Source of the DNA: DATKPC01 sp035524275
GTDB taxonomy: Bacteria > Pseudomonadota > Gammaproteobacteria > Burkholderiales > Burkholderiaceae_F
Reading direction: 5' to 3'
Length of the DNA stretch: 64,000 nt
NCBI GenBank assembly: GCA_035524275.1
Contig: DATKPC010000014.1
Coordinates: 1 to 64,000 of the forward strand
Shown here: positions 8,928 through 17,122 of the stretch, in pieces
Numbering within the stretch: position 1 is the first letter of the stretch
Layout: each line of letters opens with the position of its first letter
Notes under the pieces: model-generated
The model's database searches: none
What the model was told of the DNA's origin: nothing
Seen by the model: only the letters and a program-made list of their open reading frames with translations
Translations under genes and position numbers: made by a program

Positions 8928-10190
8928 ATGACGACCGACGCGTATGCCAACAGCCAGCTGCCGAAGCGCGCGCTGGCCCTCGTCCTGGCCGGCGGCCGGG
9001 GCAGCCGGCTCAAGCAGTTGACCGACAAGCGCTCGAAGCCGGCCGTGCACTTCGGCGGCAAGTTCCGCATCGTCGACTTCACGCTGTCGAACTGCCTGAA
9101 CTCCGGCATACGGCGGATCGGCGTCGTCACGCAGTACAAGTCCCACAGCCTTCTGCGGCACCTGCAGCGCGGCTGGGCCTTCATGAAGGCGGAGCTGAAC
9201 GAGTTCATCGACCTGCTGCCGGCGCAGCAGAGGATCAACGAGGAGTCGTGGTACCGCGGCACCGCGGATGCGGTGTTCCAGAACCTCGACATCATCGCCA
9301 GCGTCGACCCGGAATACATCGTCGTCCTGGCCGGCGACCATATCTACAAGATGGACTACGGCCGCATGCTGACGTTCCACGTCGCGCGCGGCGCGAAATG
9401 CACCGTCGGCTGCATCGAGGTGCCGATCAAGGAGGCCAGCGCCTTCGGCGTCATGGCGATCGAGCCCGACGGGCGCATCGTGAGCTTCGTCGAGAAGCCG
9501 GCCGATCCGCCGCCGATGCCGGGGCGGCCGGACACCGCGCTGGCCAGCATGGGGATCTACGTCTTCGACGCCAAGTACCTGTACGAGACGCTGCAGCGCG
9601 ACATCGCGGATCCGACGTCGAGCCACGACTTCGGCAAGGACATCATTCCGCACGCCGTCGCCTCGCGCCTGGCCTGGGCGCAGCCGTTCAGCGAGGGCTG
9701 CGTCGTCAGCGAGCCGAACGAGACGCCCTACTGGCGCGATGTCGGGACGATCGACGCCTACTGGGAAGCGAACATCGACCTCACGGCGACGAAACCGGCG
9801 CTCAATCTCTACGACACGAACTGGCCGATCTGGACCTACCAGGAGCAGCTGCCGCCGGCGAAGTTCGTGCACAACCTGCCGGACCGCCGCGGTCTTGCGA
9901 TCGAATCGATGGTCTCCGGTGGCTGCATCATCTCGGGCGCGCTGTTCCGTTCGCTGCTGTTCTCGAAGTGTCGCGTGCATTCGTACTCGACGGTGAACTG
10001 GTCCGTGCTGCTGCCGGAAGTGACGGTCGGACGCCATGCCCGCCTCAGCCGCGTCGTCGTCGACCGCGGCGTCACGATCCCCGACGGGCTCGTGATCGGC
10101 GAGGATGCCGAGGCGGATGCGCAGCGCTTCTACCGGACCGAAGGCGGCGTCACGCTCGTCACCGAAGACATGATCGCCAAGCTCGCTTGA
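8928..10190 (+). CDS. glgC: Glucose-1-phosphate adenylyltransferase (ADP-glucose pyrophosphorylase)
   Basis: This 420-residue enzyme makes ADP-glucose from ATP and glucose-1-phosphate, the committed step of bacterial glycogen synthesis. Visible motifs are the nucleotide loop GGRGSRLKQLTDKRSKPAV, the fructose-bisphosphate/allosteric-region pattern KFRIVDFTLSN, the catalytic Asp in LAGDHIYKMDY and the glucose-phosphate site GTADAV. It ends in the expected left-handed beta-helix region. Length matches family members. The stop is only two bases before the glgA start, so translation is likely coupled. A GGAGGG site precedes the ATG. Confidence 0.96.
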   Translation: MTTDAYANSQLPKRALALVLAGGRGSRLKQLTDKRSKPAVHFGGKFRIVDFTLSNCLNSGIRRIGVVTQYKSHSLLRHLQRGWAFMKAELNEFIDLLPAQQRINEESWYRGTADAVFQNLDIIASVDPEYIVVLAGDHIYKMDYGRMLTFHVARGAKCTVGCIEVPIKEASAFGVMAIEPDGRIVSFVEKPADPPPMPGRPDTALASMGIYVFDAKYLYETLQRDIADPTSSHDFGKDIIPHAVASRLAWAQPFSEGCVVSEPNETPYWRDVGTIDAYWEANIDLTATKPALNLYDTNWPIWTYQEQLPPAKFVHNLPDRRGLAIESMVSGGCIISGALFRSLLFSKCRVHSYSTVNWSVLLPEVTVGRHARLSRVVVDRGVTIPDGLVIGEDAEADAQRFYRTEGGVTLVTEDMIAKLA

Positions 10191-10192
10191 CG

Positions 10193-11665
10193 ATGGCCGA
10201 CGCGAACGCGCTTCGGGTCCTTCAGGTCGGCGCCGAGATCTACCCGTTCGTCAAGACCGGCGGCCTGGGCGACGTCATGGCCGCGCTGCCGCCGGCGCTC
10301 GTCGCGCGCGGGATCGACGCGCGCCTGCTGCTGCCGGGCTATCCGGCGATCCTGCGCCAGTTCGAATCGACGTCGGTGGTCGCGTACTTCGGCCCGGCAT
10401 TTGGCGCCGCGACGATCGTCGTGCGCTTCGGCCGGCTGCAGGGCATCGAGGTGCCGGCCTACGTCATCGACGCGCCGTTCCTGTTCGAGCGGCCCGGCGG
10501 CCCCTATATCGGCCCCGATGGGCGCGACTGGCCGGACAATCCGCGCCGCTACGCGGCGCTCGGCTGGATCGCCGCGCACCTTGGAGCCGGCGACATCGAC
10601 TGGCGGTGGCGGCCGCAGATCGTCCACGGCCACGACTGGCATTCGGGGCTCGCGCCGGCGTACCTCTCGCTGCATCCGGCGGCGCCGTGCCGCACGGCGT
10701 TCACGATCCACAACCTGGCTTTCCACGGGCTGTTCGAACGCGACGCGATGGCCGAGCTGAACCTGCCGGCGCGGCTGTTCTCGCCCGACGGCGTCGAGTT
10801 CCATGGCGCCGGTGCCTTCATGAAGGCGGGCCTGCGCTTCGCCGACCGGATCTCGACCGTCAGCCCGACCTACGCGCGCGAGATCCAGACCGAGGAGTTC
10901 GGCTGCGGCCTGGAGGGGTTGATCGCGCAGCGCCGCGCCGTGCTGCGCGGAATCCTGAACGGCGTGGACTATTCGGTCTGGAATCCGGCGACCGACGAGC
11001 ACGTGGCGGCGCACTACGACGCCACGAACCTCGACGGCAAGCGGGCCGCGAAGGCGGCGCTCCAGGCGAGCCTCGGGCTGCAGCCGCGCGCCGACGCGAT
11101 GGTCATCGGCATTGTCAGCCGGCTGACGCACCAGAAGGGCATCGACCTGCTGGCGCGCAACGTCGCCGACCTCGTCCGCGACGGCGTCCAGTTCGCGATC
11201 GTCGGCAGCGGCGACCGCGACATCGAGGCGGCGCTCAACGCCTGCGCCGCATCGCAGCCGCGATCGGTCGCGGTCCGCATCGGGTACGACGAACCCTTGG
11301 CGCACCAGGTGATCGCCGGTTCGGACATCATCTGCGTGCCCTCGCGCTTCGAGCCGTGCGGGCTGACGCAGCTCTACGGGTTGCGCTACGGCACGTTGCC
11401 GCTCGTGCGGCGCGTCGGAGGACTCGCGGATACCGTCGTCGACGCGGAGGCCGACGCGCTGGCGAGCCATCGCGCCACCGGCTTCGTCTTCGACCGTGCC
11501 GACAGCGCGAGCCTGGTGGCGGCGGTGCGCCGCGCGCTCGAGCTCTACCGCAGCGGGGCCGCCTGGACCCGCGTCGTGCAGTGCGCGATGAGCCAGGATT
11601 TCTCCTGGGACGGAGCCGCGGCCGCCTACATCGAGATGTACCGGGAACTCGTGCCCGCCACCTGA
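10193..11665 (+). CDS. glgA: Glycogen synthase (ADP-glucose dependent, GT5)
   Basis: This 490-residue GT5 glycosyltransferase transfers glucose from ADP-glucose to the growing alpha-1,4 glucan. The ADP-glucose-binding motif KTGGLGDV is at residues 21-28, close to the N-terminus as usual. A second domain carries GIVSRLTHQKGIDLL and the C-terminal signature EPCGLTQLYGLRYG. The start lies two bases after the glgC stop. No branching enzyme, debranching enzyme or phosphorylase gene is in this window, so those must be elsewhere if the pathway is complete. Confidence 0.95.
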   Translation: MADANALRVLQVGAEIYPFVKTGGLGDVMAALPPALVARGIDARLLLPGYPAILRQFESTSVVAYFGPAFGAATIVVRFGRLQGIEVPAYVIDAPFLFERPGGPYIGPDGRDWPDNPRRYAALGWIAAHLGAGDIDWRWRPQIVHGHDWHSGLAPAYLSLHPAAPCRTAFTIHNLAFHGLFERDAMAELNLPARLFSPDGVEFHGAGAFMKAGLRFADRISTVSPTYAREIQTEEFGCGLEGLIAQRRAVLRGILNGVDYSVWNPATDEHVAAHYDATNLDGKRAAKAALQASLGLQPRADAMVIGIVSRLTHQKGIDLLARNVADLVRDGVQFAIVGSGDRDIEAALNACAASQPRSVAVRIGYDEPLAHQVIAGSDIICVPSRFEPCGLTQLYGLRYGTLPLVRRVGGLADTVVDAEADALASHRATGFVFDRADSASLVAAVRRALELYRSGAAWTRVVQCAMSQDFSWDGAAAAYIEMYRELVPAT

Positions 11666-11716
11666 CGCGAACGCGCGCGCCGGCGCGGGAACGCCGCCGC
11701 GACGTGCGGCCCGTGT

Positions 11717-12112
11717 TCAGCCCGCGGCGCGCTCGTAGAGCTCCAGCGGCAATCCGTCCGGATCGGCAAAGAACGTGAAGCGCCGCGACGTCAGCTCGTC
11801 GACGCGAATCGGCTCGACCTCGACGCCGTGCGCGCGCAGCCGATCAATCCAGGGCTCGAGCGACGGCACCTCGAACGCGAGGTGCCGCAGGCCGCGGGCT
11901 TCCGGGCGCGTCGGCCTCGGCGGCGGGTCCGGAAAGGAAAAAAGCTCGATCTGCGCGCCGTCGCCAAGCGCCAGATCGAGCTTGTAGGAGCCGCGCTCGG
12001 CGCGCCACGTCTCGGCAACGACGGTCAGGCGCAGCACGTCGACGTAGAAACGCTTCGAGCGCGCGTAGTCGGCGCAGATGATCGCGACGTGATGGATGCG
12101 CGGCAATTGCAT
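11717..12112 (-). CDS. VOC-family (glyoxalase/dioxygenase-fold) metalloprotein
   Basis: This small protein (131 residues from the chosen ATG) has one vicinal-oxygen-chelate module. It contains IHHVAIICADYARSKRFYVDVL at the N-terminus, LRHLAFEV in the middle and FFADPDGLPLELYE at the C-terminus, giving the usual His and Glu metal ligands. The pattern is closest to the GloA2/YaeR-type subgroup; the substrate is unknown. An alternative ATG at 12148 adds 12 non-homologous residues. The gene is convergent with glgA and not part of an obvious operon. Confidence 0.85.
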   Translation of the reverse strand: MQLPRIHHVAIICADYARSKRFYVDVLRLTVVAETWRAERGSYKLDLALGDGAQIELFSFPDPPPRPTRPEARGLRHLAFEVPSLEPWIDRLRAHGVEVEPIRVDELTSRRFTFFADPDGLPLELYERAAG

Positions 12113-12383
12113 GGCGTCCGGATCCTCCCCTTCGCTGCCCGTGTTCATGTTCGCGTTCGCGTCACGACGTGGCGGCCCGTGTAGCGCGAATGTAATCGCC
12201 CGCCACGGGTGGCCGGGCGTTTGACCAAGAGCAACAGCTTGGCCGGCCCGGCTCGATATGCTGCCTTAAGAATCCTGGGAAGCGAAGCCTCGGAAGCGCA
12301 ACGATGCGGGTTTCCCTTTGGCGCGCCCGCCGTCCACCCGGAAGCGGGCGGCCCAGGCGCCTCCCCGGGCGAGATGCCATTCC

Positions 12384-13520
12384 GTGACCGGACAGATCCG
12401 CCTCGCGTTCAAGCTGCTCGTGAACGACCGCGCCAAGTTCGCGGCGCTGCTCGTCGGGATCACGTTCGCCGTGTTCCTGATGGTCGAGATGACGTCGATG
12501 TTCTCCGGTGTCCTGAACCGCTCGTCGTCGACCGTGATCAACGTGGGCGCCAAGGTCTGGGTCATGGATCCCGCGGTCAACACGGCGGCCAACAGCATAC
12601 CGATACCCGACTACATCCTGGACGCGGTGCGCAGCATCGACGGGGTGCGCTATGCGGTACCGCTGTACTCCGGCGGCGCGCTCGTCAAGCTCAAGGACGG
12701 AACGTACCAGGCCGTCACGATCCTCGGGCTGGACGACAGCAGCCTCTTCGGCCGGCCGCAGCTCATCGAGGGCACGATCGAGGACATCTATGCGGAGAAC
12801 GGCTTCATCGTCGTGAAGGACGCGGAGTTCCCGAAGCTCGGCAATCCGCGGCTGGGCACCGAATTCGAGATCAATGACAACCGCGCCGTCATCGTGGGAA
12901 TCGCGAAAGTCTCGGTCGGCGGGCTGTTCGGCGTGCCGTCGCTCTATACGACGTACAACCGGGCGATCCAGTACCTGCCGACGACGCGCTTCACGGCCTC
13001 GTACATTCTCGTCGAGCCGAAGTCGGCCGCGGACGTGCCTCGCATCCAGGCCGAGGTCGCGCGGCTGGGCTACGTCGCGCGCACCGAGGAGCAATTCGTC
13101 GAGAAGATCTCCAATTTCTACAAGTACCAGACCGGCCTCGGCACGAACATCCTGCTGATGACGGTGATCAGCTTCATCGTCGGGCTGTCCATTTCCGGGC
13201 AGACGTTCTACACGTTCATCCTGGAGAACCTGGAGAAGTTCGGCGCGCTCAAGGCGATCGGCGCCAAGAGCCGCGAACTCGTCGCGATGATCCTGTTCCA
13301 GGCGAGCTTCACGGCGCTCACGGGCTACGGTCTCGGCATCGGGCTGTGCGCGGCCATGATCGGCGTCGCCAAGGCGCGGATCCCGGACTATGCGGCGATC
13401 ATCACGTACTGGAACCTCGGCATCGCGCTGGCGATGGTCGTGGTCATCGCCGCGATCTCGAGCTACATCGGGATCCGCAAGGTGCTGCGCATCGAGCCGT
13501 TCGACATCTTCCGGGGCTGA
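12384..13520 (+). CDS. ABC exporter permease (DevC/MacB-like FtsX fold)
   Basis: This 378-residue membrane protein starts at GTG with TGQIRLAFKLLVNDR, typical of DevC-type permeases. It has one N-terminal membrane helix, a periplasmic domain (~45-245) and three C-terminal helices, ending in the FtsX-like pattern RKVLRIEPFDIFRG. It is the membrane subunit of a tripartite exporter with the following ATPase, adaptor and outer-membrane factor, an arrangement seen in heterocyst glycolipid export (DevBCA) and MacAB systems. What it exports is unknown. The next gene begins two bases after its stop. Confidence 0.9.
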   Translation: MTGQIRLAFKLLVNDRAKFAALLVGITFAVFLMVEMTSMFSGVLNRSSSTVINVGAKVWVMDPAVNTAANSIPIPDYILDAVRSIDGVRYAVPLYSGGALVKLKDGTYQAVTILGLDDSSLFGRPQLIEGTIEDIYAENGFIVVKDAEFPKLGNPRLGTEFEINDNRAVIVGIAKVSVGGLFGVPSLYTTYNRAIQYLPTTRFTASYILVEPKSAADVPRIQAEVARLGYVARTEEQFVEKISNFYKYQTGLGTNILLMTVISFIVGLSISGQTFYTFILENLEKFGALKAIGAKSRELVAMILFQASFTALTGYGLGIGLCAAMIGVAKARIPDYAAIITYWNLGIALAMVVVIAAISSYIGIRKVLRIEPFDIFRG

Positions 13521-13522
13521 CG

Positions 13523-14281
13523 ATGAGCGACGGAACGCTCGCGCCCGCCGCTGCCGTGGATGCGCAGACCGCCCCCGACGGCGTCGCGATCGCGGCGCGC
13601 GGCATCACGAAGGCGTTCGGGGTCGGCGCGGCGCGGACGCTGGCGTTGCGCGGCGTGAGCCTCGAGGCGCGACTGGGCGAGATGCTCTACATCGTCGGGC
13701 CGTCCGGCAGCGGCAAGACGACGCTGCTCAGCGTCATCTCCGGCATCCTGCGTCCGGACGCCGGCACGGTGCAGGTCGAAGGCCAGGACATCTGGAGCCT
13801 GGACAAGGACCGGATCGCGGAGTTCCGGCTCAACCGCATCGGCTTCGTGTTCCAGGACTACCACCTCTTTCCGCGGCTGACGACGGCGGAGAACGTCGCG
13901 ATCCCGCTGATCCTGAAGAAGCGCGACTGGGACGAATCGATCGCCGAGGCGCTGAAGTACCTGAAGATCGTCGGCCTCGAGAGCCGCGCCGACCTTCCGC
14001 CGGTCAAGCTCTCCGGCGGCGAACAGCAGCGCGTCGCGATCGCGCGGGCGATCGTGAGCCAGCCCGACATCCTGATCCTGGACGAGCCGACCGCGTCGCT
14101 CGACGGCGACACCGGCAAGGCGATCGTCGGCTTCGTGCGCAACGAGATACTGACGGACAAGCGCAGCATCATCATCGTCACGCACGATGCGCGCATCTAC
14201 GAATTCGCCCACCGGATCCTGCGGATGGAGGACGGCGAACTGAAAGGAATCGAAGATGGCCGTTCAGTGGTCGGGGACTAG
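13523..14281 (+). CDS. ABC exporter ATPase (DevA/LolD/MacB type)
   Basis: This 252-residue cytoplasmic ATPase has intact motifs: Walker A GPSGSGKTT (59-67), Q-loop Gln111, signature LSGGE (163-167), Walker B LILDEP (184-189) and switch His221. About 20 non-conserved residues precede the domain. It powers the permease encoded just upstream. Its 3' end overlaps the adaptor gene by 26 bases, so production of all three subunits is tightly coupled. Confidence 0.93.
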   Translation: MSDGTLAPAAAVDAQTAPDGVAIAARGITKAFGVGAARTLALRGVSLEARLGEMLYIVGPSGSGKTTLLSVISGILRPDAGTVQVEGQDIWSLDKDRIAEFRLNRIGFVFQDYHLFPRLTTAENVAIPLILKKRDWDESIAEALKYLKIVGLESRADLPPVKLSGGEQQRVAIARAIVSQPDILILDEPTASLDGDTGKAIVGFVRNEILTDKRSIIIVTHDARIYEFAHRILRMEDGELKGIEDGRSVVGD

Positions 14282-15356
14282 GTGGCTTTTCGTCCTGGCC
14301 GCGGCCGGCCTGCTGGCCGGCGTCGTGGGGGCGATCTATTCGAACCAGCGGCAGGCGCCGCAGCCGCCGGTATTCAGCCCCGCTCCCAATCCGTATGCGC
14401 AGGGCATCTATGCCAACGGGATCGTCGAGAGCGACCAGCCGAACGGCTCCAACGTGAATCTCTACCCGGAGGTCGCGGGGACCGTCATCGACGTCCTGGT
14501 CGGCGAGGGACAGGCCGTGACGCGCGGCACGCCGCTGCTGAAGCTCGACGACACGATCCAGCGCGCGACCGTCGAGCAGCAGCACGCGCAGGCGCTCTCC
14601 GCGCAGGCGCTGCTGGACGAGCTCAAGGCGCAACCGCGTCCGGAGACGCTGTCGATCGCGCAGGCCCAGTTGGCCGCGGCGGAGGCCGCCGCGCGCTCGG
14701 CAAAGGACACCTACGACAAGCAGCAGCGCGCGTTCGACATCGATCCGCATGCGGTGAGCCGCGACGCGCTCGATTCGGCGCGCAACGCCTGGCAGCTTGC
14801 GGACGCCAACCGCACCACGGCACAACGGCAGCTGGAGCTGACGCGCGCGGGCGCCTGGAGCTACGATGTCCGCAACCAGGCGGCGCAGCGCGAAGCGCTG
14901 GAAAAGGCCTACCAGGCCTCGTCGGCGCTGCTCGCGAAGTACACGCTGCGCGCGCCGGCCGACGGCACGGTCCTGTCGATCAAGGCGGCGGCCGGCGCGT
15001 ACATCACGCCGCAGGGCGTCTACGACGCCTATACGCAGTCGACGAACAATCCCGTCGTCGTCCTCGGCAGCCCGCCGGGCCACCTGAACGTCCGCTGCTA
15101 CGTCGACGAGATCCTGATCCCGCGCCTGCCGGAACCCGCGCAGCTGAAGGCGCAGATGTTCATCCGCGGAACGTCGACCAGCGTGCCGCTGGAATTCGTC
15201 CGCATCGAGCCGTACGTGTCGCCGAAGATCGCGCTTTCCGACCAGCGCCAGGAGCGCGTCGATGTCCGCGTGCTGCCGGTGATCTTCCGGTTCTCCAACG
15301 TTGCCGCGCTGAAGCTCTACCCCGGGCAACTCGTCGACGTCTACGTCGGCAGGTAG
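14256..15356 (+). CDS. HlyD-family periplasmic adaptor of the exporter
   Basis: This 366-residue membrane-fusion protein has an N-terminal membrane anchor (residues ~9-26). A lipoyl-like half-motif (PEVAGTVIDVLVGEGQAVTRGTPLLKLDD) follows, then a long Ala/Gln-rich coiled-coil hairpin (~105-220), the second lipoyl half (RAPADGTVLSIKAAAGAYITP) and a beta-barrel domain. Such adaptors link an inner-membrane pump to an outer-membrane channel. It is translated from within the end of the ATPase gene, and the outer-membrane factor gene follows 10 bases later, giving a complete four-gene export locus. Confidence 0.9.
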   Translation: MAVQWSGTRWLFVLAAAGLLAGVVGAIYSNQRQAPQPPVFSPAPNPYAQGIYANGIVESDQPNGSNVNLYPEVAGTVIDVLVGEGQAVTRGTPLLKLDDTIQRATVEQQHAQALSAQALLDELKAQPRPETLSIAQAQLAAAEAAARSAKDTYDKQQRAFDIDPHAVSRDALDSARNAWQLADANRTTAQRQLELTRAGAWSYDVRNQAAQREALEKAYQASSALLAKYTLRAPADGTVLSIKAAAGAYITPQGVYDAYTQSTNNPVVVLGSPPGHLNVRCYVDEILIPRLPEPAQLKAQMFIRGTSTSVPLEFVRIEPYVSPKIALSDQRQERVDVRVLPVIFRFSNVAALKLYPGQLVDVYVGR

Positions 15357-15366
15357 GAGCGCCCTC

Positions 15367-16947
15367 GTGGATCGAATCGACGATCGCCACGGCCGCGCGA
15401 ACCGGCGCGCGTATCCGGCCGCCCCGCTGACCGCGACGACCGCGGGCGCGCAGCGCCTCGCGGCGCTCGTCGCGGCCTGTCTCGCCGCCGCCCTCGCGTC
15501 CTGCGCGGTCGGCCCCGACTTCCGAAGGCCGCCGGCGCCGACGGCGGAACGCACCCTGCCGCCCGGCGCCTCCGACGAGGTCCCGGCGCCGGCGGAACTC
15601 GCGCCGCGATTCGGCGCCGCGAGCGACGTTCCCGCCGACTGGTGGACGCGCTTCCAGTGCCAGCCGCTCGACGCGCTCGTGCGTGACGCCGTGGACCGCA
15701 GCCCGAATCTGCGCGCCGCGACGGCGGCCCTGCGTGCCAGCGAGGACAGCCTGCGCGCCGGCTACGGCGTGTTCCTGCCGCAGGTCGGCGTCGCGGCCAC
15801 GGCAGCGCGCCAGGATACGGTGACCGTCGTCGACCGCGCGCTGGTCGCGCGCGGCCCGTCCCGCCTCGGCACGCTGACGGCCAGCGTCAGCTACGCACCG
15901 GATCTTTTCGGCGGACAGCGGCGCGCCGTGGAGCAGCTGGGCGCGAAGGTCGATGCCCAGCGCTACGCGTACCTCGCCGCCTGGCTCGCGCTGACGACGA
16001 ACGTCGCCAACACGGCCATTGCACGCTCCGGCTACCAGGCGCAGCGCGAAGCGCTCGCCGATGTCATCCGGATGCAGCAGGAGCAGATCCGCATCGCCGA
16101 AGTGCAGTTCGAGGCGGGTACCTCGTCCTACGCGCCGGTCGCCGCGTTGCGCAGCCAGCGGGCGACGAACTCCGCGACGCTGGCGACGCTCGACCAGAGG
16201 ATCGACCAGAGCGAACACCTGCTCGCGCAACTCGAAGCACGCGCCCCCGCCGATGCGCGATTACCCGCGATCCGCCTCGACGAGCTCGTCGTGCCGCTCG
16301 ACGTGCCCGACAGCCTGCCGTCGGCGCTCGCGCGACGCCGCCCCGACATCCTGGCGGCCGAAGCGTCGCTTCACGTCGCCAGCGCGCAGATCGGCATCGC
16401 GACCGCGGACCTGTTTCCGACGCTCGCGCTGAGCGGCAGCGGCGGCACGGCGCACGGAGCGATCGCCGACCTTCTTCGCGCCGGCACGCGATACTGGTCG
16501 CTGCAGGCGTCGCTCGCGGCGTCGGTCTTCAACGGCGGCTCGACCTGGTATACGCGCCGCGCGGCGATCGACGCGTACGACGAGGCGCTGGCCGTCTACG
16601 AGCAGACGGTGCTCGGCGCGCTGCAGCAGGTCGCGGACGCGATGCGGGCGCTGCAGCACGACGCGCAGGTCCAGGACGCGCAGCGCGAGGCGCAGGTCGC
16701 CGCCGACGAAAACCTCAAGCTGGCCCGCGCGAACTTCGAGGCGGGCAACGCCGGATACCTGGACCTCCTGACCGCCGATGGACAGGTCCAACAGGCCCGC
16801 CTCGGCGTCGCCGGCGCCGTGGCGCAACGGCTGCAGGACACGGTGGCGCTCTATGCCGCGCTCGGCGGCGGATGGTGGAACGGCAATCCGGCAGGGGCCG
16901 GCGTCATGCCGGCCGACGCCGTGCGCGACGCCCGTGAGGGGCGATAG
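15367..16947 (+). CDS. Outer-membrane efflux lipoprotein (NodT/OprM family)
   Basis: This 526-residue outer-membrane factor would form the trimeric exit duct for the upstream ABC exporter. A lipobox (LASC, Cys46) follows a long N-terminus, and CAVGPDFRRP is the classical NodT/OprM mature start. Two OEP repeats follow, with features such as PADWW, the PDLFGGQRRAVE segment and RRPDILAAEASLHVASAQIG. The GTG start has AGGAG eight bases upstream, inside the end of the adaptor gene. It is unusual that an OprM-type factor is in an ABC-type rather than an RND-type operon. Confidence 0.92.
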   Translation: MDRIDDRHGRANRRAYPAAPLTATTAGAQRLAALVAACLAAALASCAVGPDFRRPPAPTAERTLPPGASDEVPAPAELAPRFGAASDVPADWWTRFQCQPLDALVRDAVDRSPNLRAATAALRASEDSLRAGYGVFLPQVGVAATAARQDTVTVVDRALVARGPSRLGTLTASVSYAPDLFGGQRRAVEQLGAKVDAQRYAYLAAWLALTTNVANTAIARSGYQAQREALADVIRMQQEQIRIAEVQFEAGTSSYAPVAALRSQRATNSATLATLDQRIDQSEHLLAQLEARAPADARLPAIRLDELVVPLDVPDSLPSALARRRPDILAAEASLHVASAQIGIATADLFPTLALSGSGGTAHGAIADLLRAGTRYWSLQASLAASVFNGGSTWYTRRAAIDAYDEALAVYEQTVLGALQQVADAMRALQHDAQVQDAQREAQVAADENLKLARANFEAGNAGYLDLLTADGQVQQARLGVAGAVAQRLQDTVALYAALGGGWWNGNPAGAGVMPADAVRDAREGR

Positions 16948-17002
16948 TCGGGGCGGCACCGTGGGTCATTCGCTTCGATTGACGGGGACGGGCCTGGCTG
17001 AC

Positions 17003-17106
17003 GGCCCTCTCCCCCACCCCTCTCCCGCTTCGCGGGCGAGGGGAGTTTCGTCGGCGCAAATGGAGACGTCGTTGAACGGCTGACGCTGGAACTCCCCTCG
17101 CCCGCG
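17003..17106. repeat. MITE/REP-like inverted repeat, copy with truncated right arm
   Basis: The left arm (17003-17045) is almost identical to that of the copy at 57490 and contains an internal hairpin CCCGCTTCGCGGG. The spacer (about 17046-17085) is recognisably related to the other spacer, sharing ACGTCGT and CGGCTGACGC. The right arm is only about 20 bases (ACTCCCCTCGCCCGCG) and then diverges. It lies between two convergent outer-membrane-factor genes and could act as a bidirectional terminator. Confidence 0.8.
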
Positions 17107-17122
17107 CGCGCCGCCAAGCGAG

